From the NCBI GenBank assembly GCA_012959785.1, contig DUCM01000004.1:1-48890 (forward strand): DNA of 48,890 bases, written 5' to 3'. Source of the DNA: Planctomycetota bacterium (GTDB taxonomy: Bacteria > Planctomycetota > UBA1135 > GCA-002686595). The notes under the pieces are model-generated. The model was not told the DNA's origin. It searched no databases and saw nothing but the letters and a program-made list of their open reading frames with translations. The translations under genes and the position numbers were made by a program. This document shows, one piece after another, positions 41,212 to 48,890 of the stretch (positions are counted from its first letter, which is position 1; every line of letters starts with the position of its first letter).

Positions 41212-42443
41212 AGCTCGTTTTTTAGGGCGGCGGCTTGAGGGCTGCATGGAACGCCAGCTCGCGCGCGGCGGGCCAGGCGCGCCGGTTCGGCCAGGATGCG
41301 TCCGAGAAACACCGCGGTGCGTGGATCCTGGGCCTTGGCCTTCTCTTCGCCGTACACGGCGTCGCTGGCGTGCAGCATGGAGTGCGGTGATTCGACGCCA
41401 GTTATTTGCAAGGCGCCGCCGGCCAGGCGTACCGTGACAAGGCCGCTGACCACGGCCTGGGTTGAAGCGAAAAGGGCTTCGATGTCGCGCATGAGCGGGT
41501 CGTGCATCAAACCCTGGTGCAGGCGCCGACCGTAGACCTCGCCGAGGTGATCCTTCCAAAACCGCTGGTCCTCGGTGAGCACCAGTTTTTCGAGTTCGCT
41601 GTGGGCGCCGAGAAGGACTTCCGCAGCAGGCGCCTCGAAAGCGATGCGGCCCTTAAAACCCAAGAGGGTGTCGCCGAGGTGATAGCCCCGTCCCACCCCC
41701 AGGGCACCGGCGCGCAGGTTGAGGGTCTCGATCAAGGTCACGGGATCGAGCTCTTCACCGTCGAGGCAGATCGGCCGGCCAGCCTCGAAGGTGATCGTCA
41801 GAGTCTGCTCTTCGGCTGCCTGGCTGGCGCTGGTCCAGATCCAGGCCTCCTCGGGCAGGGGTGAGCTGGAGTCGAGCATCTCGACGCCGCCGATGGTCAG
41901 GCCCCAAAGTCCGGCATTTGTCGAATAGAGACCTCCTGCGGGCGGCAGGGGCAGGCCGCGTTCCTCCAGCCAGGCCACTTGTTCGGCTCTCGTGAACCCC
42001 AGGTCGCGCACTGGCGCCAGAGCTTCGAGGTCCGGCGCGATGACCGCCAGGGCAACTTCGAAACGCACCTGATCGTTGCCCGCCGCGGTGCAACCGTGGG
42101 CCAGGCAATCGAAGCCCTCGTCGAGGGCTAGTTGCGCCAGGAGTTCCGCTTGCAAGCCGCGCTCGGCTCCCACCGAAAGGGGATAGACGCCACCGCGTTT
42201 GACATTGCCCGCGATCAGGTGCCTGAGGACCCGCTCGAAGAGTTCGCCGCGGGCGTCGATGAAGCGGTGCTCCTTGGCACCCAGGGCAACGGCGCGCCTG
42301 GCAATGGCTTCGCGCTCGGCAATTGAGAAACCGCCGCAGTCCACGCTCACGGCAAGGACTTCATGGCCCTCGTGGTGCGTGAGCCAAGCGGTCAAGAAGG
42401 ATGTGTCGAGGCCACCGGAGTAAGCCAAAAGGACGCGTTTCAT
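41208..42443 (-). CDS. argG: Argininosuccinate synthase
   Basis: 411 residues. The PP-loop AYSGGLDTS (7-15) binds ATP; AVSVDCGG and LAHGCTAAGNDQVRFEVAL carry the citrulline/ATP contacts, and YSTNAGLWGLTIGGVEMLD the aspartate side. It condenses citrulline and aspartate. The start at 42443 overlaps the argR TGA (ATGA) and its stop overlaps the next gene's ATG. Confidence 0.92.
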   Translation of the reverse strand: MKRVLLAYSGGLDTSFLTAWLTHHEGHEVLAVSVDCGGFSIAEREAIARRAVALGAKEHRFIDARGELFERVLRHLIAGNVKRGGVYPLSVGAERGLQAELLAQLALDEGFDCLAHGCTAAGNDQVRFEVALAVIAPDLEALAPVRDLGFTRAEQVAWLEERGLPLPPAGGLYSTNAGLWGLTIGGVEMLDSSSPLPEEAWIWTSASQAAEEQTLTITFEAGRPICLDGEELDPVTLIETLNLRAGALGVGRGYHLGDTLLGFKGRIAFEAPAAEVLLGAHSELEKLVLTEDQRFWKDHLGEVYGRRLHQGLMHDPLMRDIEALFASTQAVVSGLVTVRLAGGALQITGVESPHSMLHASDAVYGEEKAKAQDPRTAVFLGRILAEPARLARRARAGVPCSPQAAALKNEL

Positions 42444-42877
42444 TCGTAACCCTCCAGGGTTGTGGCGACCCGGTCGAGGACGCGGCCGCCGGAGGTCTTG
42501 GAATCTACGGCCACGAAAATCGAGTCATCTCCCGCCACGGTGCCGATCAGCCCCTCGATCTCCTCGGCTTCGAGGGCCCGGGCTACGGCGCTGGCCGCTC
42601 CGGGTTCGCAGTGCACCACGATCAGGTTGGACCCGGCGTAACGGGCCGAGCGCAGAAGTGTGGGCAGGGCTTCGAGGGGCGTCACCCGCTCTTCGGTCAA
42701 GAGGTGATAGCAGCCCTCGCGTTTGGCCACCTGCAATTGGCGCAGATCGCGACTGAGCATGGGCTGGGTGGTGACGATGCCCTGGGCTTCGAGCAACGCC
42801 GCGAGCTCGCTCTGGCTGCGGATGGTGGTGCTGAGGAGGATCTTGCGGATCGCAGCGCGGCGGGCTTGGGCAGGCAT
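42440..42877 (-). CDS. argR: Arginine repressor ArgR
   Basis: 145 residues from the ATG at 42877; an ATG four codons upstream (42889) is an alternative and neither has a Shine-Dalgarno. The N-terminal winged helix (IRSQSELAALLEAQGIVTTQPMLSRDLRQL) binds ARG boxes, and the C-terminal oligomerisation/arginine-binding domain ends with GLIGTVAGDDSIFVAVDS, the conserved GT(I/V)AGDD motif. With arginine it should repress this operon. First gene of the arg cluster. Confidence 0.9.
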   Translation of the reverse strand: MPAQARRAAIRKILLSTTIRSQSELAALLEAQGIVTTQPMLSRDLRQLQVAKREGCYHLLTEERVTPLEALPTLLRSARYAGSNLIVVHCEPGAASAVARALEAEEIEGLIGTVAGDDSIFVAVDSKTSGGRVLDRVATTLEGYE

Positions 42878-42884
42878 GGCAAAA

Positions 42885-42931
42885 AGCATACTTATTCAAT
42901 ACGACGATCACAATCGTATACTTATGTCTAT
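42885..42931 (-). promoter_or_regulatory. Probable promoter/operator of the arg operon
   Basis: A sharply AT-rich patch in a GC-rich genome, just upstream of argR. The decamer ATAAGTAT[AG]C occurs twice on the minus strand (42886-42895 and 42916-42925), 30 bp apart, about three helical turns, and TATTGAATAAGTATGC resembles an ARG box (TNTGAATWWWWATTCANW) half site. Between them acgat/atcgt form a small inverted repeat. TTGTGA and TATGCT spaced 17 bp could be -35/-10, which would make argR nearly leaderless from 42877. Confidence 0.5.
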
Positions 42932-43008
42932 TTTGGTGATTCTTCTGCCCGTAGACCCAAACAGGGCCAGCTCTGGCCCCCGGGGCCGGCCTGGGGCAGA
43001 CTGGCGCT

Positions 43009-44145
43009 ATGAGTTTCCGCCCCGCTACCTTGCTGCTTGTGGCCCTTTGCGGAGCCCGAGAGGTCCTTTCTTTTCAGGCTACCGCGCCGGAGGCGTCAGC
43101 CAAGCAGGAGCGCGACCAGGCCGATCGCACCACCGACGAGCAGGCTCTCAAGGCCTGGCAGGCCCTCGACGAGGACCAGAAGCTCGAGGTCATGGAGTGG
43201 TTCCGCGCCGAGGTGGTCTACCTGCCCACCTTCCAGAATCAGCTGCTGGCCCACATCCTCGACAACCAGACCGAAGACCCTGGCTTTTGGCCCGCTGCCG
43301 AGGCGGCGCCCTGGTTCGATCCCCGGACCCACGCGCCGCTCCAGCCCATCCCACGCAAGCCCCTCAAGGCGGGTTCGCGGGCTCTGGAAAAAAAACGCGC
43401 CGAGTTCTTTTTTCGCGTCCCCAAACGGCGTCTCGCAAGCGGTTGGGTCTACGACTATGTGACGGGCGAGTTGCGCCGCAGCGCGCCGGCTAACGACATC
43501 GAGCGTCTCTTCGCAAACGCCCTGGCCGGATTTGCGCCGAACCATGATCTCGCCGAGGCTCTGGTGGAACAGCAACTCGACCGCGCCGAAGAGCGGCCCT
43601 GCCTGACAGCCTTCGCCCACGCCTACACCGATCGCTCGGGTCGGGTCTACAGCGGCCTGACCCTCTACGACGCCTGGGCGTCGGGGGCCAACATGGAGAT
43701 GCCCGACATTGACACCTTGGGGATCCTGCACACCCTCACCGGCGACTGGAAGACCTACAAGGCTCCGGTACCCGGCCGCTTGCAGCGCGAACTCTACGAC
43801 CGCGTGGCCGATTTGTTTCTACCCGCCCAGCGCTACCGCGGCTTGCGCCACGCCCTGGCCATGACCTACCTGTGCGGCAGGCCCAAACTGCGCGACGGCT
43901 ACTCCGCCAACCTCGATCGCCTGCACAGTTTGTGGGAGCGCGCCGCGAGCACGCCCAGCACCCTGCGTGAAAGCCTGCCCGACGCGAAGGGCTGGCAGAA
44001 GTTCCTGGAGGACTTGGTCGAGGAGGTCGCGGGCGACGCCAAGTTCGCCGAGCAGGGCCTGAACCGCCGCGACACCCTGTTGCGCGATGGCCTCTGGGTG
44101 CGCAAGAAACTGATCGAGACGCTGATCGCCTCGGGGCACCTGTAG
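43009..44145 (+). CDS. Exported protein of unknown function
   Basis: 378 residues. The ATG at 43009 gives a signal peptide (FRPATLLLVALCGAREVLSFQ). The mature part is charged and mainly helical (DEQALKAWQALDEDQKLEVMEWFRAEV) with aromatic-rich segments (PGFWPAAEAAPWFDP; GRVYSGLTLYDAWASGANMEMPDIDTLGILH). The latter, with YDAWASG and PDIDTLG, may be a structural core but I do not recognise a family. It is divergent from argR and 28 bases before the cupredoxin lipoprotein, so the two may be co-transcribed. Confidence 0.7.
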   Translation: MSFRPATLLLVALCGAREVLSFQATAPEASAKQERDQADRTTDEQALKAWQALDEDQKLEVMEWFRAEVVYLPTFQNQLLAHILDNQTEDPGFWPAAEAAPWFDPRTHAPLQPIPRKPLKAGSRALEKKRAEFFFRVPKRRLASGWVYDYVTGELRRSAPANDIERLFANALAGFAPNHDLAEALVEQQLDRAEERPCLTAFAHAYTDRSGRVYSGLTLYDAWASGANMEMPDIDTLGILHTLTGDWKTYKAPVPGRLQRELYDRVADLFLPAQRYRGLRHALAMTYLCGRPKLRDGYSANLDRLHSLWERAASTPSTLRESLPDAKGWQKFLEDLVEEVAGDAKFAEQGLNRRDTLLRDGLWVRKKLIETLIASGHL

Positions 44146-44173
44146 GCCCGGCGCACAGACAAAACATGGCAAC

Positions 44174-44986
44174 ATGAAGAACCGCCCGCCCTCGCTCTTG
44201 CTGCTCGTTTGGCTGCTCGTGCTCTGCGCCTGCGAGGAGGGTTCGCACCCCGCGGCCCCCGTGCCCCCGAAAGCGCCCAGCGAAGTGAGCTTCCTGACTG
44301 TCGAGTTGGCCGAGCTGACCGAAGCGCGGGCCTTCGACTCGGACCTACTCGGCGCTGTGCACGGCGTCATCCGGGTCACGGGGGATGTACCGGCCCGTTT
44401 TCCCCTGGGCGCGCGCAAGATGTCCGAGTGCTGCCAGTTCGACGATGTAGAGCACTTGAGCGACATCGTGGTTGCCGCTGACGGCAAGCTCAAGAACGCC
44501 TTCGTGAGTGTGATCTCCGGATTTCAGAAGGCCGATATTCCCACGCCTTCGGCGCTTCCCGTGGTGGTCGATCAGCGAGGCTGCATCTACAGTCCCCATG
44601 TGACCGGCCTGCAAGTGGGGCAAAAACTGCGCATCGCCACGAGCGATCCCACAGCCCACAATGTGAACATGTCAGCACCAGGCAACCGCCTGTCACCGAA
44701 TATCGCCATGGTGGCGGGGCAGGATCCCGTGGAGTTCGTTTTCAGGCGCCCGGACCTCATCAAGTTGCGCTGCGACCTGCATCCCTGGATGACCGCTCAA
44801 GTGCATGTCTGCAAACATCCCTGGTTCGCAGTTTCAGACGCCGCTGGTGCCTTCCGGATTCCAAACTTGCCACCGGGAAACTATGTGATTGAAGTCCAGC
44901 ACGAGGAGTTCGGAGTCTTGCGCGGCGGAGTCGCGGTGGAAGCACGGCGATCGGCCGGTGTGGCCTTCGAATTCGTCGCCGATTGA
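44174..44986 (+). CDS. Cupredoxin-domain lipoprotein
   Basis: 270 residues. A lipoprotein signal (LLLLVWLLVLCAC, Cys18 or Cys20) precedes a plastocyanin-like domain. Type-1 copper ligand candidates are visible: His162 in DPTAHNVNMS, and Cys200, His203, Met206 in RCDLHPWM. The last about 55 residues (AVSDAAGAFRIPNLPPGNYVIEVQHE) are a carboxypeptidase-regulatory-like beta-sandwich. The segment SECCQFDDV before the copper domain has a vicinal Cys pair. Such proteins are often annotated as methylamine-utilisation or plastocyanin-like; an electron-transfer role in the periplasm is likely. The gene may act with the following membrane protein, 166 bases downstream. Confidence 0.78.
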   Translation: MKNRPPSLLLLVWLLVLCACEEGSHPAAPVPPKAPSEVSFLTVELAELTEARAFDSDLLGAVHGVIRVTGDVPARFPLGARKMSECCQFDDVEHLSDIVVAADGKLKNAFVSVISGFQKADIPTPSALPVVVDQRGCIYSPHVTGLQVGQKLRIATSDPTAHNVNMSAPGNRLSPNIAMVAGQDPVEFVFRRPDLIKLRCDLHPWMTAQVHVCKHPWFAVSDAAGAFRIPNLPPGNYVIEVQHEEFGVLRGGVAVEARRSAGVAFEFVAD

Positions 44987-45152
44987 CTGGCTGCCTGCAC
45001 ACAGAGCGGGCGAGCCAATCCCGAGTTTCTAGTCCTTTGACTTGCCCCGGGGGAAAGTGTTGAGTTGGAAGACGAAGACCGACGCGAGACCCAAAACCCC
45101 CCGCGTGCCTCTTCCTCAAGCCCACCCCTAGCCCCACGACTCGTCAAGCCCC

Positions 45153-45923
45153 ATGGAACTCTTTGAACTCGCTGACCGCTGGCTGCACTTTGGTGCAGGC
45201 GTCCTCTGGATCGGCCTGCTGTATTTCTTCAACTGGATCAACTCGGCTTTCGCACCCACGATGGATGCCGAGACCAAACGGAAGGTTATTCCCGAACTGG
45301 TCCCGCGCGTGCTCTACTGGTTTCGCTGGGGGGCCGCGGTCACCTGGATCACCGGCGTTGTGTTGCTCTTCGTCGTCTACTACCACGGGTACGATGGCGC
45401 CAACCTCTTCGACGGCCAACACGCGGCGCCTGCTTTCGCTGACTGGGGCCCGGCTTTCCTCGGGATCATCGTGGGCTTTTTGGTCTACGATGTTCTGTTC
45501 AAGGTGCTCGCCAAGCAGCACTCCGTCGGCGTGATCCTGTGGGGCGTCCTGGCCGTCGCCTTCGCCTGGTTTCTCAATGAGCAGCAGGAATTCTCAGACC
45601 GTGCAACCTACATTCATGTGGCCGCGCTCTTCGGCACCGCCATGGCCGCCAATGTATGGATGCGTATCTGGCCTGCGCAGCGGCGGATCGTCACGGCCAT
45701 CAAGAATGGAGACGCGCCAGATGCCGCTGATGCTGCCATGGCCGGTACTCGCTCGAAGCACAACACCTACATGTCGATCTCGCTGCTCTTGTTCATGGTC
45801 GGTGTGGGTCAACCGGCGATGTTTACCTGGGATGTGGTGCCCACAACAGCCGGCGTGCTGGTGCTTAGCTTCGTGATCTGCAAGGCGCTCTACGCCAAGG
45901 CGAAGACCGTGCCGGGATTCTGA
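45153..45923 (+). CDS. Urate hydroxylase PuuD-like membrane protein
   Basis: 256 residues with about seven hydrophobic helices, opening LADRWLHFGAGVLWIGLLYFFNWINSAF, which matches the N-terminal membrane domain of PuuD/urate oxidase N (PF06181 type). Conserved His residues lie in the first helix (WLHFGAG) and in YIHVAALFGTAMAANVWMRIWPAQRR. PuuD proper has a C-terminal cytochrome c domain with CxxCH; none is present here. The function as a urate-oxidising enzyme is therefore doubtful, and these stand-alone domains are often linked to respiratory or nitrogen enzymes. The preceding cupredoxin lipoprotein could be its redox partner. Confidence 0.75.
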   Translation: MELFELADRWLHFGAGVLWIGLLYFFNWINSAFAPTMDAETKRKVIPELVPRVLYWFRWGAAVTWITGVVLLFVVYYHGYDGANLFDGQHAAPAFADWGPAFLGIIVGFLVYDVLFKVLAKQHSVGVILWGVLAVAFAWFLNEQQEFSDRATYIHVAALFGTAMAANVWMRIWPAQRRIVTAIKNGDAPDAADAAMAGTRSKHNTYMSISLLLFMVGVGQPAMFTWDVVPTTAGVLVLSFVICKALYAKAKTVPGF

Positions 45924-46056
45924 CCCCGGGGTCATCGAGAGCCAGAGCACGGAGCCCCTCCTTTGCGCGACGCCCGCGGGGCCAGTGAAACGGGGGGGGC
46001 TGCGGCATTCTTGCTGCACCCTCCTCATCTCAAATAGGAGCCGCGGCCTGCGCTTC

Positions 46057-47367
46057 TCAGGTGTCCTTCGCCAGGGCCCGGGCGGCGAGGTCGGCGGTGG
46101 CGAAGGCGGCCTGGAAGTTGAGCCCGCCGATGGGGCCGTCGAGGTCGAGCAACTCGCCGCAAACAAAGAGCTGCTTGTGGGCATTGACCTCCATGGTGCG
46201 CGGGTTGAGGGCCGAGAGGGCCAGGCCGCCGCCGGTGACCTCGGCTCGATCCCAGCCGCGGGTGCCGTCTATGGGCACGGCGAGTCCCTTGAGGGTCAGC
46301 ACAAGCTGGTGGCGTTCGTGTTTCTTGAGTTCGGCCAGGCAGCGCTCGGCAGCCAGGCCAGCCTGGCCGCAGACGGCTCGTACCAGGCGCCGGGGCAGGG
46401 CTTCCTGGGCCATGGGGCCCAGGGCCTTCAGCAGGCGCGGGCGCCCGGCGGCGGCTCCCACCGCGATCAGCTTGTGGCGTAACTCCTCGCTCGAGAGTTC
46501 GGGCACGAGGTCGATGCTGGCGCGCCAGCTTGGTGGATCGGCGCGGGCCCTGCGGGCTGTGGCCTCGCCGCGGGTAACCACTCCAGAGAGATCCATGGCC
46601 GCCGGCCCTGAGAGGCCGAAGTGGCAAAAGAGAACGGGACGCGTGCGCTCCGCCAAGACCCGGCCCGTGCCGTCGAGTAGTCGCACCCGCGCCCCTTGAC
46701 GAGCGATGCCGGTAAGGTCATGGACCCAGTCGGCGGAACTCGTCAGGGGCACGAGGGCCGGCACCGGCGTCACGAGTTCGAGTTGCAACTCTTCCAGCCA
46801 CGGATAGCCATCGCCGGTGGTGCCCGTGCGCGGATAGCTGCGGCCGCCGGGACACAAGCACAGGGACCGACACTCGAGTATCACGGGCGCCCCACCCGCG
46901 GGCGCGAGGCGGATGCGCCAGGTGCCCGTGGAACTGGGCTCGACCGCCTGCACCTCTTGCAAGTAACGCACCTCGACTCCTGCTTTGAGCGCGCGGCCCA
47001 GGAGGCAGTCGCGCACTTCGCGGGCGCTTTGGCTGGCCGGAAACACCTTGTCCAAAGGAGCTTCCAGAGTCGCGAGTCCCAACTCCTCGAATTGCGCCCG
47101 CAGGGCATCGGGCGGCAGGGAGCGAAAGGCCGGAGCCAAAAAACGCGCGCCGGGCGCGCCGAAGAGCAAGGCGGCTTGGGAGCTTCCCAGGGTCGTGGTC
47201 AGGTTGCAACGGGTGCCACCGCTGGCGAGGATCTTGGTACCCGCCCGGCGCGTTTTTTCGAGCAGCAGGACGCTCCGGCCGAGCTCCGCCGTGCGCGCCG
47301 CAACCCAGAGGCCCGCGGCTCCCGCCCCCACCACCACCAAGTCGTGACTCAAAGGGGTGGCGCTCAT
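46057..47367 (-). CDS. HI0933/BaiN-family FAD-dependent oxidoreductase
   Basis: 436 residues from the ATG at 47367, which overlaps the TGA of dusB (ATGA). The FAD dinucleotide-binding fold is at the start (DLVVVGAGAAGLWVAARTAELG) followed by LLLEKTRRAGTKILASGGTRCNLT, the family signature. LCLCPGGRSYPRTGTTGDGYPWLEEL and VTGGGLALSALNPRTMEV...LFVCGELLDLDGPIGGLNFQAAFATA close the fold. Members include BaiN (bile-acid hydrogenation) but the substrate here is unknown. Translationally coupled to dusB. Confidence 0.87.
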   Translation of the reverse strand: MSATPLSHDLVVVGAGAAGLWVAARTAELGRSVLLLEKTRRAGTKILASGGTRCNLTTTLGSSQAALLFGAPGARFLAPAFRSLPPDALRAQFEELGLATLEAPLDKVFPASQSAREVRDCLLGRALKAGVEVRYLQEVQAVEPSSTGTWRIRLAPAGGAPVILECRSLCLCPGGRSYPRTGTTGDGYPWLEELQLELVTPVPALVPLTSSADWVHDLTGIARQGARVRLLDGTGRVLAERTRPVLFCHFGLSGPAAMDLSGVVTRGEATARRARADPPSWRASIDLVPELSSEELRHKLIAVGAAAGRPRLLKALGPMAQEALPRRLVRAVCGQAGLAAERCLAELKKHERHQLVLTLKGLAVPIDGTRGWDRAEVTGGGLALSALNPRTMEVNAHKQLFVCGELLDLDGPIGGLNFQAAFATADLAARALAKDT

Positions 47368-48584
47368 CCGCCGCCAAGGGCTCGCTCCCAGGCCGCGAGT
47401 TCTTCTGGCGTGTGGGGGCTCTTCGGCGGCGTGTCGTCGTGGCGACAAAGCAGGTAGCCCTCGGGCAAGCGCACGCGCTGGGTGCCGCCGCGTTTGGCGC
47501 GGTTGACGCGCAGGGCTCCGGGGGGAAAAGCCAGTTCTGGATCAAGCTCAGCCAGCACCGCATGCATCTCGTCCAGGCTGCCCATGCGCGAGAGCTTGCC
47601 GCGGGCCGCCGCGGAACCTGGAAAACCCTTGGTGTACCAGGAGCACCACTTGCGCATCTGGTACACGCCGCGCTCGGGGCCAAAGAAATCTACCAACGCT
47701 CGGGCGTGGCGGTCCATGATGCGGATCACCTCTGCCAGGCGCGGCGGCGGCGCGGGATCGCGGCCGTCGAAGATCGCCGCCAATTCGCCAAAGAGCCAGG
47801 GCCGCCCCAAACAGGCGCGACCCACCACCACGCCATCGCAACCGGTGCTACGCATCATGCGCAGGGCGTCATGGGCCTCCCAGATGTCACCGTTGCCGAG
47901 GACCGGGATCGAGACCTGTGACTTGAGATCGCCGATCGCGTCCCAATCGGCGGCGCCACTGTATAGCTCCGCCGCCGTGCGCCCGTGCAGGCAGATCCCC
48001 GCGGCGCCTTCTTCTTGCGCCACGCGACCGGCGTCCGGGTAGGTGATCAAGGAATCGTCGATGCCCTTGCGCACCTTGATCGTCACCGGCACGCGGCCTG
48101 CGCTCGAGACCGCCGCGCGCAAGAGTCGCGCCAAGAGTCGCGGTTTGACCGGAATGGCAGAACCGCCACCGTGGCGCGTGACCTTGGGCACGGGACAACC
48201 GAAGTTCATGTCGATGTGGTCGACGCCATCGGCCACCAGTTGCTTGACCATTTCGCCGAGATCGAGGGGGTCGGCGCCGTAGATTTGCACCGAGCGCGGC
48301 CATTCATCCGCGGCGCTGGCGGCCAGGAGACGGCTCATTTCGTTCTCCAGGCGGTAGCCGCGGGCCGTGATCATCTCCGAGAGGAACAGTCCCGCGCCAA
48401 ACTCGGCGCACAGGCGCCGAAAGGGCAAGTTGGAGACCCCCGCCATGGGCGCTAGCTCCACCGGGGGCCAGATCGAGAGGGGCCCCAGTTGGAGGGGCTT
48501 GAATTCGCCTTCGCGGGCATGGGCAGGCGACTCCGTCGGGGGGCTGCTCGAGGGCCTGCGCGGCTCCTTGTGCAAGTCCTTCAA
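47364..48584 (-). CDS. dusB: tRNA-dihydrouridine synthase
   Basis: 406 residues. The start is a TTG at 48584, overlapping the TGA of the upstream gene (TTGA) with AGGA about 8 bases before it; no ATG lies before the catalytic core. FMN-barrel motifs: VELAPMAGVSNLPFRRLCAEFG, MITARGY, IDMNFGCPVPKVTRHGGGSA with the catalytic Cys130, TIKVRKGIDD, CLHGRTAAELYSGAADWD, IPVLGNGDI and GCDGVVVGRACLGRPWLFGE. It reduces uridine in tRNA D-loops with NADPH. The C-terminal about 90 residues form the helical tRNA-binding region. Confidence 0.9.
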   Translation of the reverse strand: MKDLHKEPRRPSSSPPTESPAHAREGEFKPLQLGPLSIWPPVELAPMAGVSNLPFRRLCAEFGAGLFLSEMITARGYRLENEMSRLLAASAADEWPRSVQIYGADPLDLGEMVKQLVADGVDHIDMNFGCPVPKVTRHGGGSAIPVKPRLLARLLRAAVSSAGRVPVTIKVRKGIDDSLITYPDAGRVAQEEGAAGICLHGRTAAELYSGAADWDAIGDLKSQVSIPVLGNGDIWEAHDALRMMRSTGCDGVVVGRACLGRPWLFGELAAIFDGRDPAPPPRLAEVIRIMDRHARALVDFFGPERGVYQMRKWCSWYTKGFPGSAAARGKLSRMGSLDEMHAVLAELDPELAFPPGALRVNRAKRGGTQRVRLPEGYLLCRHDDTPPKSPHTPEELAAWERALGGG

Positions 48585-48890
48585 GGATCGTCCTGGCGAT
48601 CGGAAGCGGAAACATCCAGCGGCTTACGCTTGGCCGGCGGCAGGCCCGGGCCGCCATAGGATTCGGCCTTCACCGAGGAGCTGCGCAGGGCACTGTTGCC
48701 CTCGGTACGGGCGAGTTTGTCCAGGGCGCCGTTCGGCTCCACCGTGGCCACCAGAGGGCCGCGGGCGGTCTTGACGGCGTAGATGCCATTGTCGCCGAGT
48801 TGCCACTCCCAGGTCGCCAGCGCGGGTTCGGTGTTGTCGAAATAGACCACATGGGCCGTGGGCTTGAAGGGATAGTGGGCCAGGATCATA
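48581..48890 (-). CDS. Protein of unknown function, possibly cut by window edge
   Basis: 102 residues visible from an ATG at 48889, one base from the window end, so a true start further upstream cannot be excluded. The sequence opens MILAHYPFKPTAHVVYFDN, then TWEWQLGDNGIYAVKTARGPLVATV, suggesting a small beta-sheet, and ends in a disordered Pro/Lys/Asp tail (PPAKRKPLDVSASDRQDDP). No family recognised. Its stop overlaps the dusB start (TTGA), so it is translationally coupled to dusB. Confidence 0.55.
   Translation of the reverse strand, partial: MILAHYPFKPTAHVVYFDNTEPALATWEWQLGDNGIYAVKTARGPLVATVEPNGALDKLARTEGNSALRSSSVKAESYGGPGLPPAKRKPLDVSASDRQDDP

Noticed and set aside
45932..45945. 14-base perfect palindrome tgaccccggggtca after the PuuD-like gene
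   Set aside because: No loop and no T tract, so it cannot act as a hairpin terminator; could be an operator but there is no supporting context.
1..48890. Prophage, insertion sequence or genomic island
   Set aside because: No transposase, integrase, phage structural gene, tRNA or flanking repeat is seen; composition is even across the window.

Overview
This 48.9 kb window is GC-rich bacterial chromosome, almost certainly from a planctomycete (Planctomycetota). That is an inference from content. The window carries FG-GAP/VCBS repeat proteins, secreted proteins ending in a shared C-terminal domain with the signature FQFWYR[DN]P, a di-haem cytochrome fused to a beta-helix, sulfatase-fold lipoproteins and many short signal-peptide proteins. 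I see no rRNA, tRNA, CRISPR array or insertion sequence.

Layout. 1-6.7 kb: the start of a truncated secreted protein, the cytochrome/beta-helix fusion, an M28 peptidase and an orphan aminotransferase C-terminal domain. 7-12.6 kb: homoserine kinase, a sulfatase-like lipoprotein, a PTS enzyme I with a changed active site, and a secreted nuclease. 12.6-16.3 kb: two paralogous FG-GAP proteins. The first meets the nuclease gene across a 92-bp near-perfect palindrome whose ends are the two stop codons. 16.7-23 kb: a CheX-like protein, a MoaB/Mog-BtpA pair, a UvrD/PcrA helicase and a sulfatase-TPR lipoprotein. 23-28.2 kb: a secreted FQFWYRNP protein, a DUF4870 protein and two thioredoxin-fold genes flanking NAD(P)H-hydrate epimerase. 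28.4-31.1 kb: a coupled TPR / VCBS lipoprotein pair. 31.1-42.9 kb: a long minus-strand block, argR-argG-(P-loop gene)-argC-argD-argB-argE-argH, then an RNase R-like gene and a glutamate-synthase-like gene. 43-48.9 kb: a secreted unknown, a cupredoxin lipoprotein, a PuuD-like membrane protein, a BaiN-like flavoprotein, dusB and a truncated unknown.

The most important observation is that both thioredoxin-fold genes (25232-26224 and 27231-28193) are each interrupted by one in-frame UGA. In each case it falls exactly where the first cysteine of the CxxC redox motif belongs, giving U-G-G-C and U-G-P-C. An annotation that treats UGA as stop would break both genes. I read them as two previously split selenoproteins, probably exported TlpA/ResA-like redox proteins with helical C-terminal extensions. 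No selenocysteine machinery (selA, selB, selC, selD) lies in the window, so this predicts that it exists elsewhere in the genome.

The second main theme is arginine biosynthesis. Genes argR, argG, the P-loop gene and argC are joined by ATGA stop/start overlaps and the rest follow at short gaps. The first step (N-acetylglutamate synthase) and argF are missing. An uncharacterised P-loop protein sits coupled between argG and argC and is a candidate for a non-classical role in the pathway.
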